A stretch of 64,000 nucleotides of DNA from an uncultured Coriobacteriaceae bacterium (GCA_902778135.1 CACYWP010000006.1:1-64000); one strand, 5' to 3'. Shown: positions 15,945 through 25,658, numbered from the stretch's first letter. A program made the numbers and translations. Notes: generated by a model not told the origin, from the sequence alone.

Positions 15945-17642
15945 ATGGCAGTGCTGGACATCAAGGGCGTACGCATCGGCGAGGGTCGCACCAAGGCAAT
16001 CGTCTCCCTGATGGAGGCGGACGCGCCTGGCCTGCTGGTCGCTGCGGGACAGGCTGTCGCGGCTGGGGCGGACTGCCTGGAGTGGCGGGCGGACTTCTTT
16101 GGCGCGCTGGACGACCCGGCTGCCGTCGTCTCCACCGGTCAGTCCCTGATGCAGGCCCTGCCGCGCACCCCGCTCGTCTTCACCCTGCGCACCACGGGAC
16201 AAGGCGGGCATGTCGACCTCTCGCCCGAGCGGGCGATGGTCCTGACCTGCGCCATCATCACCGCCCGTGCGGCCGACCTCGTGGACGTCGAGGTGGGCCT
16301 GGGCGATCGGCTGGTGGGGGCGCTGGTGCGGCTGGCGCACGACAACGGCGTGCGGGTCATCGTGTCCCACCACGACTTCGACGCGATGCCCGAGGTCGAC
16401 TGGATGGTCGGGCGCCTGGTGCACATGGCGGAGCTGGGTGCCGACATCCCCAAGCTTGCGGCCATGTCCAAGAGCAACCAGGAGACGCACGACCTCATGA
16501 GGGCGACCGCGCTCGCGCGCGACCGGCTCGACGTGCCGCTGCTGACCATGGCCATGGGAGCGGCAGGGGTCAACTCCCGCCTCTCTGGCGAGGTGTTTGG
16601 CAGCGCGCTGACCTTCTGCGCGCTGGGACAGGCCTCGGCGCCAGGCCAGGTGCAGCTCGGCGAGGCGCTGCCCCTCCTGGAGGCCATCCACAAGACGGTG
16701 CTCGAGGGCGATGCCAGCCCCGCACCCGACCGGGACGTGCCGTCGTCGCCCGCCGACACCCGGCCGTCCCCGCAGGTCAGTGGCCACACCCACCTCATCT
16801 GCCTGCTGGGCAATCCGACGACGCACTCGCTGTCTCCTGCCGTGCACAACCCCTCGTTCGCCCAGCGGGGAATCGACGCGGCCTATCTGTGCTTTGACGT
16901 GGCAGGACCCGAGGGGCTGCCCTCGGTCCTCTCCGCGATGCGGGCGATGGAGGGCTGGGACGGCGCCAACGTGACCATGCCCTTCAAGCAGGCGGTCATC
17001 CCACTGCTGGACGAGCTGGACGAGGCGGCGGAGCTGATCGGGGCGGTCAACGTCATAGCCAAGCGCAATGGGATGCTGCGGGGCTACAACACCGACGGCA
17101 AGGGCTTCGTGGACAACCTTCGCGCGCATGGCGTGGCGATGGCGGGTGCGCGAATGGTGCTGCTGGGCTGCGGGGGCGCGGGCAGCGCGGTGCTTGTGCA
17201 GGCGGCGCTGGAGGGAGCCGAACGCATCGACGTCTTCTGCCGACGGGGCCTCACCAGCTGGCGCAACGTCGAACGGCTGCAGCAGAGGCTGGCAGGGCGC
17301 ACGGGCTGCAAGGCGGCGCGCCGCGACCTCTCCGACGCCGGGCTGCTCGCCGATTGCATCTCCCAGGCGACGGTGCTGGTCAATACCACGTCCGTGGGCA
17401 TGGGGGAGGGGTGTGCCGATACCCTGGTCGACCGCCGTCTGCTGCGACCCGACCTGCCCGTGGCCGACGTCATCTACCATCCGCGCATGACCCAGCTGCT
17501 GCGCGACGCCGCCGAGGTGGGATGCCCCACGGTTGGCGGCCTGGGCATGATGCTGGGGCAGGCGGCCGCCAGCGAGGCCATCTGGTATGGCGTCGAGATG
17601 GACACGGAGATGGCCTCCCGCATGGTCTTCCAGGACAGCTGA
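15945..17642 (+). CDS. aroDE: Bifunctional 3-dehydroquinate dehydratase / shikimate dehydrogenase
   Basis: This 565-residue fusion covers two shikimate-pathway steps. Residues 1-250 are a type I (Schiff-base) dehydroquinase: Glu46/Arg48 in ECLEWR-like CLEWRAD, His143 in VSHHDF, and catalytic Lys170 in DIPKLAAM. A Pro/Ser/Asp linker (about 255-280) leads to a shikimate dehydrogenase domain with GNPTTHSLSPAVHN, NVTMPFK (Lys348), GAVNVI, GYNTDGKGF (Asp384) and the Rossmann GCGGAGSAV. The domain order is that of the plant enzyme. Both active sites look intact. CAGGAGGACGAC precedes the start. No other aro gene is nearby. Confidence 0.93.
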   Translation: MAVLDIKGVRIGEGRTKAIVSLMEADAPGLLVAAGQAVAAGADCLEWRADFFGALDDPAAVVSTGQSLMQALPRTPLVFTLRTTGQGGHVDLSPERAMVLTCAIITARAADLVDVEVGLGDRLVGALVRLAHDNGVRVIVSHHDFDAMPEVDWMVGRLVHMAELGADIPKLAAMSKSNQETHDLMRATALARDRLDVPLLTMAMGAAGVNSRLSGEVFGSALTFCALGQASAPGQVQLGEALPLLEAIHKTVLEGDASPAPDRDVPSSPADTRPSPQVSGHTHLICLLGNPTTHSLSPAVHNPSFAQRGIDAAYLCFDVAGPEGLPSVLSAMRAMEGWDGANVTMPFKQAVIPLLDELDEAAELIGAVNVIAKRNGMLRGYNTDGKGFVDNLRAHGVAMAGARMVLLGCGGAGSAVLVQAALEGAERIDVFCRRGLTSWRNVERLQQRLAGRTGCKAARRDLSDAGLLADCISQATVLVNTTSVGMGEGCADTLVDRRLLRPDLPVADVIYHPRMTQLLRDAAEVGCPTVGGLGMMLGQAAASEAIWYGVEMDTEMASRMVFQDS

Positions 17643-17793
17643 CGGGAGGCGGGCGTGTCCTGGGGACAGGTTCGCCGACACGCACCGCAAGGGCTGCGAC
17701 CCTCCCGCCACATCCGCAGGCCCCGTCGCGGACGCCCACTGCCCGCATCCACTCCCGTCTCGCATGCTACAGTCATGTGCGGGAGATGATCTC

Positions 17794-20331
17794 ATGAGCA
17801 GACAGAAGATCGTGCGCCGTCCGCCCACCTCCATCGAGGTGCGCGGCGCACGGGTGCACAACCTCAAGGACATCGACGTCAGCGTGCCCCTGGGGCAGGT
17901 GGTCGGCGTGGCTGGCGTTTCGGGCTCGGGCAAGTCCAGCCTGGCCCTGGGCGTGCTCTATGCCGAGGGCAGCCGTCGATACATGGAGAGCCTCTCCACC
18001 TACACGCGCCGTCGCATCTCGCAGGCGGGCCGCGCCCAGGTGGACGAGGTGCTGCATGTGCCGGCCGCGATCGCGCTGCGACAGCGTCCGGGCATCCCCG
18101 GTGTCCGCTCGACCTTTGGCACGTCGACCGAGCTGCTCAACCACCTGCGGCTGCTGTTCAGTCGCCTCGGCAGCCACGTGTGCCCAAACGGCCACCACGT
18201 GCCACCGACCATGAACGTTGCGCTGGAGCGCGAGATCGTGTGCCCGACCTGCGGTGCGACCTTCTACGGTCCAGGCGCCGAATCCCTCGCCTTCAACAGC
18301 GAGGGAGCCTGCCCCACCTGCGCGGGCACGGGCACCGTGCGCAGCATCGACGAGGCGACGCTGGTGCCCGACGAGTCCAAGACCATCGACGAGGGGGCGG
18401 TCGCGCCGTGGGGGCATCTGATGTGGTCCCTGATGAAGGACATCGCGCGCCAGGCGGGCATCCGCACCGACGTGCCGTATCGCGACCTGACGCCCGACGA
18501 GCGGGAATTCGTCCTGCACGGTCCCCCCGACAAGTACCACCTGCTGTACCACAACGAGAAGACCGGCACCGCAGGCGAGATGGACTTCACCTACTACAGC
18601 GCCCGCCACAGCGTGGAGAACGCCCTGGCCAAGGTCAAGGACGAGAAGGGCCTGAAGCGCGTGGCCCGCTACCTGACCGAGGCGCCCTGTCCCGACTGCG
18701 GGGGCACGCGCCTGTCCGAGGCGGCCCGCGCGCCGCTGGTGGATGGCATCAATCTGGCCCAGGCCACCGCGCTGACCCTTGACGAGCTGGTGGAATGGCT
18801 GGCACGGGTCCCCTCTGTCGTGCCCGGGGAGCTGCGTGGGATGGCCGAGGGCATCGTCGCCGAGACGGTCGAGCCGGCCCAGCGCCTGTGCCAGCTGGGG
18901 CTGGGCTATCTGGCGCTCGACCGTGCCAGTGCCACGCTCTCGACCGGCGAGCGCCAACGTGCCCAGCTGGCCCGCGCGGTGCGCAATCGCACGACCGGCG
19001 TGCTCTACGTGCTGGACGAGCCCTCCATCGGCCTGCATCCCTCGAACGTCGACGGTCTGCTGGGCGTGATGGACGACCTGGTGGGGGATGGCAACTCGGT
19101 GGTCGTGGTCGACCACGACGTGCGCGTGCTGCGCGAGGCGGACCATCTGCTGGAGATTGGGCCCGGGTCGGGGGCCGAGGGAGGCACGGTCATCGCGCAG
19201 GGCACGGTCGACGAGGTCGCCGCAGACCCCGTCTCGCGCATCGGCAGCTTCCTGTCCGGCACGCGTCGCGTGCGCGTGCGCGAGCGCTGCGACACCGAGG
19301 AGATGTTCGAGCGCGGATCCCTGCACCTTGCGACCGGCCAGATTCACACCGTGAGGCCTCTGGAGACGTGGATGCCACGCGGTCGCCTGACCGCGGTGAC
19401 CGGCGTCAGCGGCTCGGGCAAGACGACGCTGGTGCTGGAGGGCCTGGTGCCGGCGCTGCAGGCGCGCTCGATGGGCGAGCGCATGCCCTCGCACGTGCGT
19501 GTCGTCGAGGCGGAGGGGCTGCGTCGCGTGCACCTCATCGACGCGACCCCCATCGGCGCCAATGTGCGCTCGACGGTGGCCACCTACTCGGGCGTCCTGG
19601 ACGACCTGCGCCGTGCCTTCGCGTCGACGACCGACGCCAGGCAGCGTGGCCTGAAGATGGGCGACTTCTCGTACAACACGGGGTCCCTGCGCTGCCCGAC
19701 GTGCGACGGCACGGGGTCCATCCAGCTGGACGTCCAGTTCCTCCCCGACGTCGAGATCGCCTGTCCGGACTGTGGCGGGTCGCGCTATGCGCCGCTCGCC
19801 TGGGAGGTCCGCCGCCACACCTCGCGCGGTGCCGGCGGCGAGAAGCTCGGCTACGTGTCGCTGCCCGAGCTGATGGAGCTGACGGTCGACCAGGCGCTCG
19901 TGCGCGTGGGGACGCTGCGCAAGGCGCGCGCCAAGCTGCAGATCCTGCACGACCTGGGGCTGGGCTACCTCACGCTGGGGGAGGCGACGCCGGCACTCTC
20001 CGGCGGCGAGGCCCAGCGGCTGAAGCTGGCCGGCGAGGTGGGCAAGCGCCAGGACGACGCGCTGTTCGTCTTCGACGAGCCGACCATCGGCCTGCATCCC
20101 CTCGACGTCGAGGTCCTGCTGGGCGTGCTGCAGGGCTTGGTCGCCAATGGCGCGACGGTGGTCGTCATCGAGCACGACCTCGACATGATCGCAAATGCAG
20201 ACTGGATCGTCGACATGGGTCCGGGCGGGGGCGAGCAGGGCGGACGCATCGTCTGTGCCGGAACGCCCGAGGACGTCGCGGCCTGCCCCGACAGCGTCAC
20301 GGGGAGATACCTGGCCCAAGTGCTGGGCTGA
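17794..20331 (+). CDS. UvrA-like ABC ATPase lacking the UvrB-binding region
   Basis: This 845-residue protein has two ABC modules: Walker A GVSGSGKSS (about 41-49) and GVSGSGKTT, signatures LSTGERQRAQLA and LSGGEAQRLKLA, each with a DEPSIGLHP or DEPTIGLHP Walker B. UvrA zinc modules CPTC...CPTC and CPTC...CPDC are present. Compared with housekeeping UvrA (about 940-1000 residues), the UvrB-interaction insertion after the first zinc-side region is almost absent. That fits class-II/III UvrA paralogues linked to DNA-damage or drug tolerance. ATG 17794 with GGGAGATGATCTC was chosen over upstream in-frame starts. Confidence 0.88.
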   Translation: MSRQKIVRRPPTSIEVRGARVHNLKDIDVSVPLGQVVGVAGVSGSGKSSLALGVLYAEGSRRYMESLSTYTRRRISQAGRAQVDEVLHVPAAIALRQRPGIPGVRSTFGTSTELLNHLRLLFSRLGSHVCPNGHHVPPTMNVALEREIVCPTCGATFYGPGAESLAFNSEGACPTCAGTGTVRSIDEATLVPDESKTIDEGAVAPWGHLMWSLMKDIARQAGIRTDVPYRDLTPDEREFVLHGPPDKYHLLYHNEKTGTAGEMDFTYYSARHSVENALAKVKDEKGLKRVARYLTEAPCPDCGGTRLSEAARAPLVDGINLAQATALTLDELVEWLARVPSVVPGELRGMAEGIVAETVEPAQRLCQLGLGYLALDRASATLSTGERQRAQLARAVRNRTTGVLYVLDEPSIGLHPSNVDGLLGVMDDLVGDGNSVVVVDHDVRVLREADHLLEIGPGSGAEGGTVIAQGTVDEVAADPVSRIGSFLSGTRRVRVRERCDTEEMFERGSLHLATGQIHTVRPLETWMPRGRLTAVTGVSGSGKTTLVLEGLVPALQARSMGERMPSHVRVVEAEGLRRVHLIDATPIGANVRSTVATYSGVLDDLRRAFASTTDARQRGLKMGDFSYNTGSLRCPTCDGTGSIQLDVQFLPDVEIACPDCGGSRYAPLAWEVRRHTSRGAGGEKLGYVSLPELMELTVDQALVRVGTLRKARAKLQILHDLGLGYLTLGEATPALSGGEAQRLKLAGEVGKRQDDALFVFDEPTIGLHPLDVEVLLGVLQGLVANGATVVVIEHDLDMIANADWIVDMGPGGGEQGGRIVCAGTPEDVAACPDSVTGRYLAQVLG

Positions 20332-20383
20332 CGCCACCGGCGGACGGGTGCGTCGTGGACGCGACTCCCGCAGGATGCGCAAG

Positions 20384-20434
20384 AGAAGACGGCTCCGTCG
20401 TCCCGGTCTGGGGCGACGGAGCCGTGGCCTTCTC
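20384..20434. terminator. Bidirectional terminator
   Basis: ACGGCTCCGTCG pairs with CGACGGAGCCGT, extended by AGAAG/CTTCT. It lies between the convergent UvrA-like and clostripain-like genes. Confidence 0.8.
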
Positions 20435-20446
20435 TGGTCGGAAGCG

Positions 20447-22600
20447 CTACTGCAGGAAGTAGATGCTGCCGTCCTCCTCGATCTGCAGCTGGACGGCTTC
20501 GGTGACGGTCACGTCGCCAAACACGTCCTCGATGCAGAAGTCGTACGCGTAGATGCCGTCGGGCAGGTAGCCATAGTCGATGGTCAGGGTCTTGACGTTC
20601 AGCGTGTACTCGTTGCCCTCGTAGGTCGCCGACGCGTCGCCGCTCTCCGTCGAGAAGGAGTCGTAGCGCGGGATGATGACGTCGCCGCGCTTCAGCGGGG
20701 TTGCGGTACGGTCGACCGCTCCACCCTCGCCGATGCCATCCCAGACGCCCTCGACCTCGACCGAGCCGTCGTCCAGGCTCTGGCGCAGGCGCAGGTAGGT
20801 GTCCTCGCCGTTCAGGACGATCGGCGAGGTGTAGATGACGTAGTCCTCGCCGCTGTCGACGACGTAGGTGCACAGGTTCTGGCCGTCGGGCAGCGACAGC
20901 CACTCGCCCTCGAAGCCGTCGTAGAACTCGCCGGTCTCCCAGTCGCCGTAGACGTCATAGGTCTCGCCCAGGGCGATGAGGTCGTCACCCTCCTCGGAGA
21001 GCTCGTAGACCAGGCCGCTGACGACCGCGGCGTTCTCAAGGCCGTCCGCATCCAGCCGGAACCAGTAGATGCCATCATCGTTGACTTGCGGCTTCTCGGC
21101 GAAGGTGATGACCTCGCTGGTGCCGCTGTGGTCGTCGACGTAGTCCCAGTACTGCTCCGCCTCCTCGATGGCCTCCTCGGCCTCGGGGGTGCCGGTGTTG
21201 TTCATCAGGACGCTCCACAGGCCGCCCTCGTACCATTGCTGGTCGGAGTAGCTGGTGTACTGGCTGCCGCCGTTGTAGGTGGCGCCGTGTGCCAGGCGGT
21301 CGACATAGGCCAGGTAGGAGGGGTTGGGGGCGACGCCCTGGAAGACGACCAGCTCCTTGGAGTCCTGCAGCTTCAGGGGGTAGTACGTGGACAGGCCGCT
21401 GCAGGCGGCGTGGTAGGTGCCGCGCACCTGGTAGGTGACCGTGCGGTTCAGGCAGTCCAGCACCTCGGAGGCGCTGGGGGTCGCAGCGGAGCATGCCTGC
21501 ACCAGGCCGCCCAGGTCGACCATGTTGGTGTAGCCCTCCAGCCAGTTGTTGCTGCCGAAGTTGTCGACGCTGCGGATGCCGCGCGACATGGCGGCCAGCA
21601 TGCTCTGGTTGCTGCCCGACTCGTACATCTCTTGGGAGAAGCGGTAGAAGCTCTGGATGAGCTCGTCCACCTCGGACAGGTCGACGACGGACAGGGTGGC
21701 GAAGCCCCTGCTGTTGCGGTCGAGGGAGGCCAGGTAGCTGTTGCAGATGGTCTTGCCCAGCTCGTTGCCGTCGGTCGAGGGGTTCTTCGTCAGGTACTCG
21801 ACGATGGTGCTGTACTCCCAGCCGTTGCCCGGCTCGCTCTCCTGCGAGGCGATCATGTAGTCGCCATAGGAGGCCAGCACGTTGGCGGCCTCCAGCGTGC
21901 TCATCAGGCAGGCGTCGAAGCCGATGAACTCGAACTTGTCCCACATGCTGGGGAGGGCCGCGGAAAGGGCGGTGTCCAGCTCGCGCAGGCTGAGGGAGCT
22001 GTAGCTGTTGCGCTCGTCGAAGCAGACGCCCGCGATGGAGCCGCCGCCGTGGTCCCACAGGATGAGGGCCATGTGCTCGGCGGGGTAGTTGGCGATACCC
22101 CAGGTGAGGAAGTCGGAGAGCGTGCTGGGGTCGCCCATGTCGGCGGCGGAGGCGGTGCCCACCTCCATGATGGCGCCGTTCTGCACGAGGTAGCGGCCCA
22201 GCTTGGTGTTGCTGATGCCCTTGGTCGCCCACTTCTTGGCACCGCCGGTCTCCACGACGAAGCTGATGTTCTCGCTGCCGGCCGCCCCCACCATCTCGGC
22301 CAGGTCCTTGGTCGCCGCGCCGCTCTGGGACTCGAGGTCCGACCCGCAGAGGTACACGAAGACGGTCCAGCCGTTCTTGTCGAGCTTGGCGGGCTTCTTT
22401 GCGCCAGGGGTGGGACGCTTGATGTCGAGGGCCTTGTCGCCGCGCTCGACCTGGACGGTCATGCCGGTGGTGGACGAGGTCGAGGCGCCACCCGTCGCCT
22501 CGTCGTAGCCGTAGATGTCGGCGCAGGCCGCAAGGCCCGCGCAGGCCAGCACGCAGGCGAGGGCGGCGGACAGGATGCGGGTGCCCAGGCGGGTTCTCAT
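20447..22600 (-). CDS. Clostripain-family (C11) cysteine protease lipoprotein
   Basis: This 717-residue exported lipoprotein has a basic n-region, a hydrophobic core and lipobox LAAC with lipidated Cys26. The C11 catalytic dyad is visible as His184 in LWDHGGGS and Cys231 in FDACLMS. C11 enzymes cut after Arg/Lys. About 350 C-terminal residues form a further domain with a Tyr/Asp/Glu-rich beta pattern of unknown role. ATG 22600 is preceded by GGGAGGTACCAAC. It is followed on the same strand by no linked gene and ends at a bidirectional terminator. Confidence 0.9.
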   Translation of the reverse strand: MRTRLGTRILSAALACVLACAGLAACADIYGYDEATGGASTSSTTGMTVQVERGDKALDIKRPTPGAKKPAKLDKNGWTVFVYLCGSDLESQSGAATKDLAEMVGAAGSENISFVVETGGAKKWATKGISNTKLGRYLVQNGAIMEVGTASAADMGDPSTLSDFLTWGIANYPAEHMALILWDHGGGSIAGVCFDERNSYSSLSLRELDTALSAALPSMWDKFEFIGFDACLMSTLEAANVLASYGDYMIASQESEPGNGWEYSTIVEYLTKNPSTDGNELGKTICNSYLASLDRNSRGFATLSVVDLSEVDELIQSFYRFSQEMYESGSNQSMLAAMSRGIRSVDNFGSNNWLEGYTNMVDLGGLVQACSAATPSASEVLDCLNRTVTYQVRGTYHAACSGLSTYYPLKLQDSKELVVFQGVAPNPSYLAYVDRLAHGATYNGGSQYTSYSDQQWYEGGLWSVLMNNTGTPEAEEAIEEAEQYWDYVDDHSGTSEVITFAEKPQVNDDGIYWFRLDADGLENAAVVSGLVYELSEEGDDLIALGETYDVYGDWETGEFYDGFEGEWLSLPDGQNLCTYVVDSGEDYVIYTSPIVLNGEDTYLRLRQSLDDGSVEVEGVWDGIGEGGAVDRTATPLKRGDVIIPRYDSFSTESGDASATYEGNEYTLNVKTLTIDYGYLPDGIYAYDFCIEDVFGDVTVTEAVQLQIEEDGSIYFLQ

Positions 22601-22637
22601 GTTGGTACCTCCCGATGGGGTCTGGCGTGCGTCGGAC

Positions 22638-23261
22638 CTAGCCGGCGATCTGCTTCTGGATTGCGACGAGTAGGCTGGCCAGGACGCTGCCGTCCAGCGT
22701 GACGATCTTGCTGCCGTCGATGACGAGCGTCTGGCTGTCGGCGGCCACCTTGCAGCGCGGGAGGTCGCCCCAGGCGATGGCCCGCTGCTTGCCGGCGGTG
22801 TCGCGCAGGTAGACGCCGGTGGAGGCAAGGGCCAGGCCGGCCTTGCAGGTGCCGAAGATGGTCGCGTCCAGGACGAGGAAGAGCTGGTCCTTGGCGGGGA
22901 CGGAGAACTGCTGGCGGGCGGCGGACTCCTTCCTGGAGAGCGCCGACCCGGCGTAGGTCTGGTGCACCGAGCCGCTGGTGAGGCCGGAGGCCCACTTCGC
23001 GATGATGGCGTTGAGGTCGAAGGTCCTCTGGGTCGCGCTGGTGCTCGATGCCGCGCTGGAGGCGGGGGCGCTCGCCGTCGCATGGCTCGTCGCGGAGCTG
23101 CTGGAGGCGTGGGTCTGGCTGGCGGAGGTGGAGGCGTGGGCCTGGCTGGTGGAGCCGGACGCCGTCTCGCGCTTGTGCGGCCTCACGGCGGCACGCTGGG
23201 CGCCGGAGCGGTCGCCGGTGGTGCGCTTGATGCGCTTGGGCTGGTCCTTGTCGGTCGGCAT
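22638..23261 (-). CDS. Hypothetical protein: Ser/Ala/His-rich arm plus PH-like domain
   Basis: This 207-residue cytoplasmic protein has a basic N-terminus, then a low-complexity stretch (about 33-77) of Ser, Thr, Ala, His and Gln in near-repeats of SQTHAS type. The C-terminal domain (about 85-205) shows alternating beta-strands, LFLVLDATIFG, GVYLRD and WGDLPRCKV, resembling bacterial PH-like/YcxB-type domains. I do not recognise a specific family. It lies 37 nt upstream of the clostripain-like gene and is probably co-transcribed. GGGAGGATTGCC precedes the start. Confidence 0.6.
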   Translation of the reverse strand: MPTDKDQPKRIKRTTGDRSGAQRAAVRPHKRETASGSTSQAHASTSASQTHASSSSATSHATASAPASSAASSTSATQRTFDLNAIIAKWASGLTSGSVHQTYAGSALSRKESAARQQFSVPAKDQLFLVLDATIFGTCKAGLALASTGVYLRDTAGKQRAIAWGDLPRCKVAADSQTLVIDGSKIVTLDGSVLASLLVAIQKQIAG

Positions 23262-23458
23262 GGCAATCCTCCCGTTCGTGGTCGATGCGTCGCTTGTCCC
23301 AGTGTGGGGGATGGGATGGGGGACGACGCATGCTTTTCGTCCAATGGGTCAGATTTTACTCCAGGCCGGTCGCGATGCGGCGACGTCAGACGAAAGGAGC
23401 CGCCCCGTCGTCTGCGCCGATCGTGCCAATCGTGGACAGCTGGCTCCCGGGCGTCGCG

Positions 23459-24865
23459 CTAGCGGGAGTCGGCCTGCTCCATCGAGCGCATCTCGTGCAG
23501 GATGGCCATCGCCATGGGCAGGGCGATGAGCGTGGTGATGATGTCGGTGGTGGGCTGGGCGACCTGCACGCCCACGCGGCCCAGCAGCGGCGGCAGCACC
23601 AATACCACCGGGCCCAGCACCAGACCCAGGCGGCAGGCTCCCAGGAAGGTGGCGCGCCACATCTTGCCGGAGGTCTGCAGCAGGAAGTTGGTGGCCATCG
23701 CCATGCCCGTGAAGGGCATCGTGATGCTGCAGAGGCGCAGCGTCAGGGTGCCGAACTCGACGACGGCGGGGTCGTCGCGGAAGATGGCGATGAGCTGCGG
23801 GGCCCAGACGAAGGTGATGACGCCGATGGCGGCGACCGAGACGAAGGAGAGCCTGAGCGCGGTGAAGTACGCCTCGCGGATGCGGTCGTAGCGCCTGGCG
23901 CCGAGGTTGTAGCCGCATATGGGCTGGAAGCCCTGCCCGATGCCGATCTGGAAGAAGTTGCCGACGCTGGTGATGCGTTGCACCACGGCGATGCCGGCGA
24001 TGGCCGCGTCGCCGAAGGGCGCGGCGGCGTTGTTCAGCAGGCTCGTGGCGACGCCCAGCATGACCTGGCGCGCGAACGACGGGACGCCGCCGTTGTTGAT
24101 GATGCGCACCATGGCGAGGTCGGGCATGCGTACGTAGCGCAGGCCCAGCGGCGTGATGCCGGCCTTCCGCATCTCGTAGAGCAGCAGGAAGAAGCTCACG
24201 GCCTCGCTGACCACGGTCGCCAGCGCGCTGCCGGCTATGCCCAGACCCAGGGGGAAGATGAACAGCGGCGTGAGGACCGTGTTGAGCAGGGCCCCCGCAA
24301 CCATGCAGAGCATGGAGTAGAACGACTCGCCCTGGAAGCGCAGCTGCATGTTCATGAGGAAGCCGCTGGCGATGAAGGGGGCGCCAAACAGGATGATGCT
24401 GATGTAGGTGCGCGCGTACGGCAGGATGGTGGGGGTGGCGCCGCCGACGTAGCACAGCTGGTCGAGGAAGAGATGGCCGACGATGGCGATGAGCGTGCCG
24501 ATGCTCACGGTGGCCGCGATGCCCGTGTTGACGTAGACGGCAGCCTCCTCGGTATTGCCGGCTCCCAGGCAGCGGCTCATGTGGATGCCCGTGCCCTGTG
24601 CGAAGTAGAAGGCCACCGACTGTATGACGGTCATGGTGACGAAGGCGACGCCCACGGCCGCACTGGCGCTGGTGACGCCCATCTGGCCCACGAAGAAGGT
24701 GTCGGCCAGGTTGTACAGGGTGGTGACGATGTTGGCAAAGATGGAGGGTGCGGCCAGCGAGAGGATGAGCGGCTGGACGGGACGCTCGAGCATCTCGCGG
24801 CGCTTCTCCTCGGGGGTCTGCTCGCGGGGGGTTATGAGTCCTTTGATGGTGGCCATAGATCTCAT
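23459..24865 (-). CDS. MATE-family efflux transporter
   Basis: This 468-residue protein has twelve predicted membrane helices and typical MATE features: the N-terminal LSLAAPSIFANIVTTLYNLA helix, ADTFFVGQMG, and the internal second half beginning near FARQVMLGVATSLLNNAAAPFG. It is expected to export cationic drugs or metabolites using Na+ or H+. Two starts are possible (24865 or ATG 24856); neither has a strong ribosome site. It lies 91 nt downstream of the YoaK-family gene on the same strand. Confidence 0.92.
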   Translation of the reverse strand: MRSMATIKGLITPREQTPEEKRREMLERPVQPLILSLAAPSIFANIVTTLYNLADTFFVGQMGVTSASAAVGVAFVTMTVIQSVAFYFAQGTGIHMSRCLGAGNTEEAAVYVNTGIAATVSIGTLIAIVGHLFLDQLCYVGGATPTILPYARTYISIILFGAPFIASGFLMNMQLRFQGESFYSMLCMVAGALLNTVLTPLFIFPLGLGIAGSALATVVSEAVSFFLLLYEMRKAGITPLGLRYVRMPDLAMVRIINNGGVPSFARQVMLGVATSLLNNAAAPFGDAAIAGIAVVQRITSVGNFFQIGIGQGFQPICGYNLGARRYDRIREAYFTALRLSFVSVAAIGVITFVWAPQLIAIFRDDPAVVEFGTLTLRLCSITMPFTGMAMATNFLLQTSGKMWRATFLGACRLGLVLGPVVLVLPPLLGRVGVQVAQPTTDIITTLIALPMAMAILHEMRSMEQADSR

Positions 24866-24956
24866 GGTACCGCGCGACCGGGCCTTTCACGTCAATATCA
24901 CGGATTGGCATACGGCTTGCGAGGCGTGGGAAGCGGCGGGGCCGGCGCATGGGCCG

Positions 24957-25658
24957 CTAGCGCCTGTGGTTCCTCCTGCGCAGCGCCGTGATGATGGCGA
25001 TGGCCACGCCCAGCATGGCGATGACGGGGATGACCGCCGCGCGTCCCATCGCGTCACAGGCCCTCGTGCCCAGGAAGGCCCCGGCGGTGAAGGTCGCGAT
25101 GATGCTGAGGTAGAGGCCGGCGCGGCGCAGCTTCGCGCCGTCATGGTGCACGATGCCGTCGAAGAGGCTGTCCACCATCTTGCGCAGGTTGCCCGTGGAC
25201 ATGGTGGTGACGATGGCCTCGCCCCGGAAGGTCGTGAAGGTCTCGTACTGCATGGCGGCGACGAAGGACACGATGCAGTTGGCAAGGCGGTCCCACTCCT
25301 CGCCCAGGGGCACGAATCCCACGACGACCAGGCCGACGATCTCCGCCACCAGCACGGTTCGGCGCACCAGGCGCATCTCGTGGCGCTCGAGCACCTCCTT
25401 GATGACGAGCGACACCATCAGACCCACGGCGAACGAGCAGATGGGGATGAGATACGACAGGTACTTGTCACGCGCACCGTTGGCCAGGGCAATGCCCAGC
25501 TTGACGATGTTGCCGGTCTGGGCGTTCGCGAACACGCCGCCCCGCTCGAAGTAGGTGTAGGCATCCAGAAAGCCACCCACCAGCGTGAGCAGATAGGCGA
25601 TGCGCATGCGTTGGGAGGGGACGAGGGCGCCCTCGTTCTTGCCGGTGGCCGGGCTCAT
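24957..25658 (-). CDS. YoaK family (DUF1275) membrane protein
   Basis: This 233-residue protein has about six membrane helices and the family hallmarks GGFLDAYTYFERGGVFANAQTGN and a later AMQYETFTTFRG. The function of YoaK proteins is not established; they are small transporter-like proteins. ATG 25658 has a very good AAAGGAGCAACC site. It is divergent from the HTH gene at 25840. Confidence 0.9.
   Translation of the reverse strand: MSPATGKNEGALVPSQRMRIAYLLTLVGGFLDAYTYFERGGVFANAQTGNIVKLGIALANGARDKYLSYLIPICSFAVGLMVSLVIKEVLERHEMRLVRRTVLVAEIVGLVVVGFVPLGEEWDRLANCIVSFVAAMQYETFTTFRGEAIVTTMSTGNLRKMVDSLFDGIVHHDGAKLRRAGLYLSIIATFTAGAFLGTRACDAMGRAAVIPVIAMLGVAIAIITALRRRNHRR

Noticed and set aside
17587..17793. 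Longer N-terminus for the UvrA-like protein
   Set aside because: The extra 69 residues lie over the end of aroDE, have no homology and no ribosome site; GGGAGATGA fits ATG 17794.
15675..20382. Very long open frames (752 and 869 codons) on the strand opposite aroDE and the UvrA-like gene
   Set aside because: High GC third positions make the complementary phase open; the plus-strand frames carry complete family motifs and ribosome sites, the antisense ones none.
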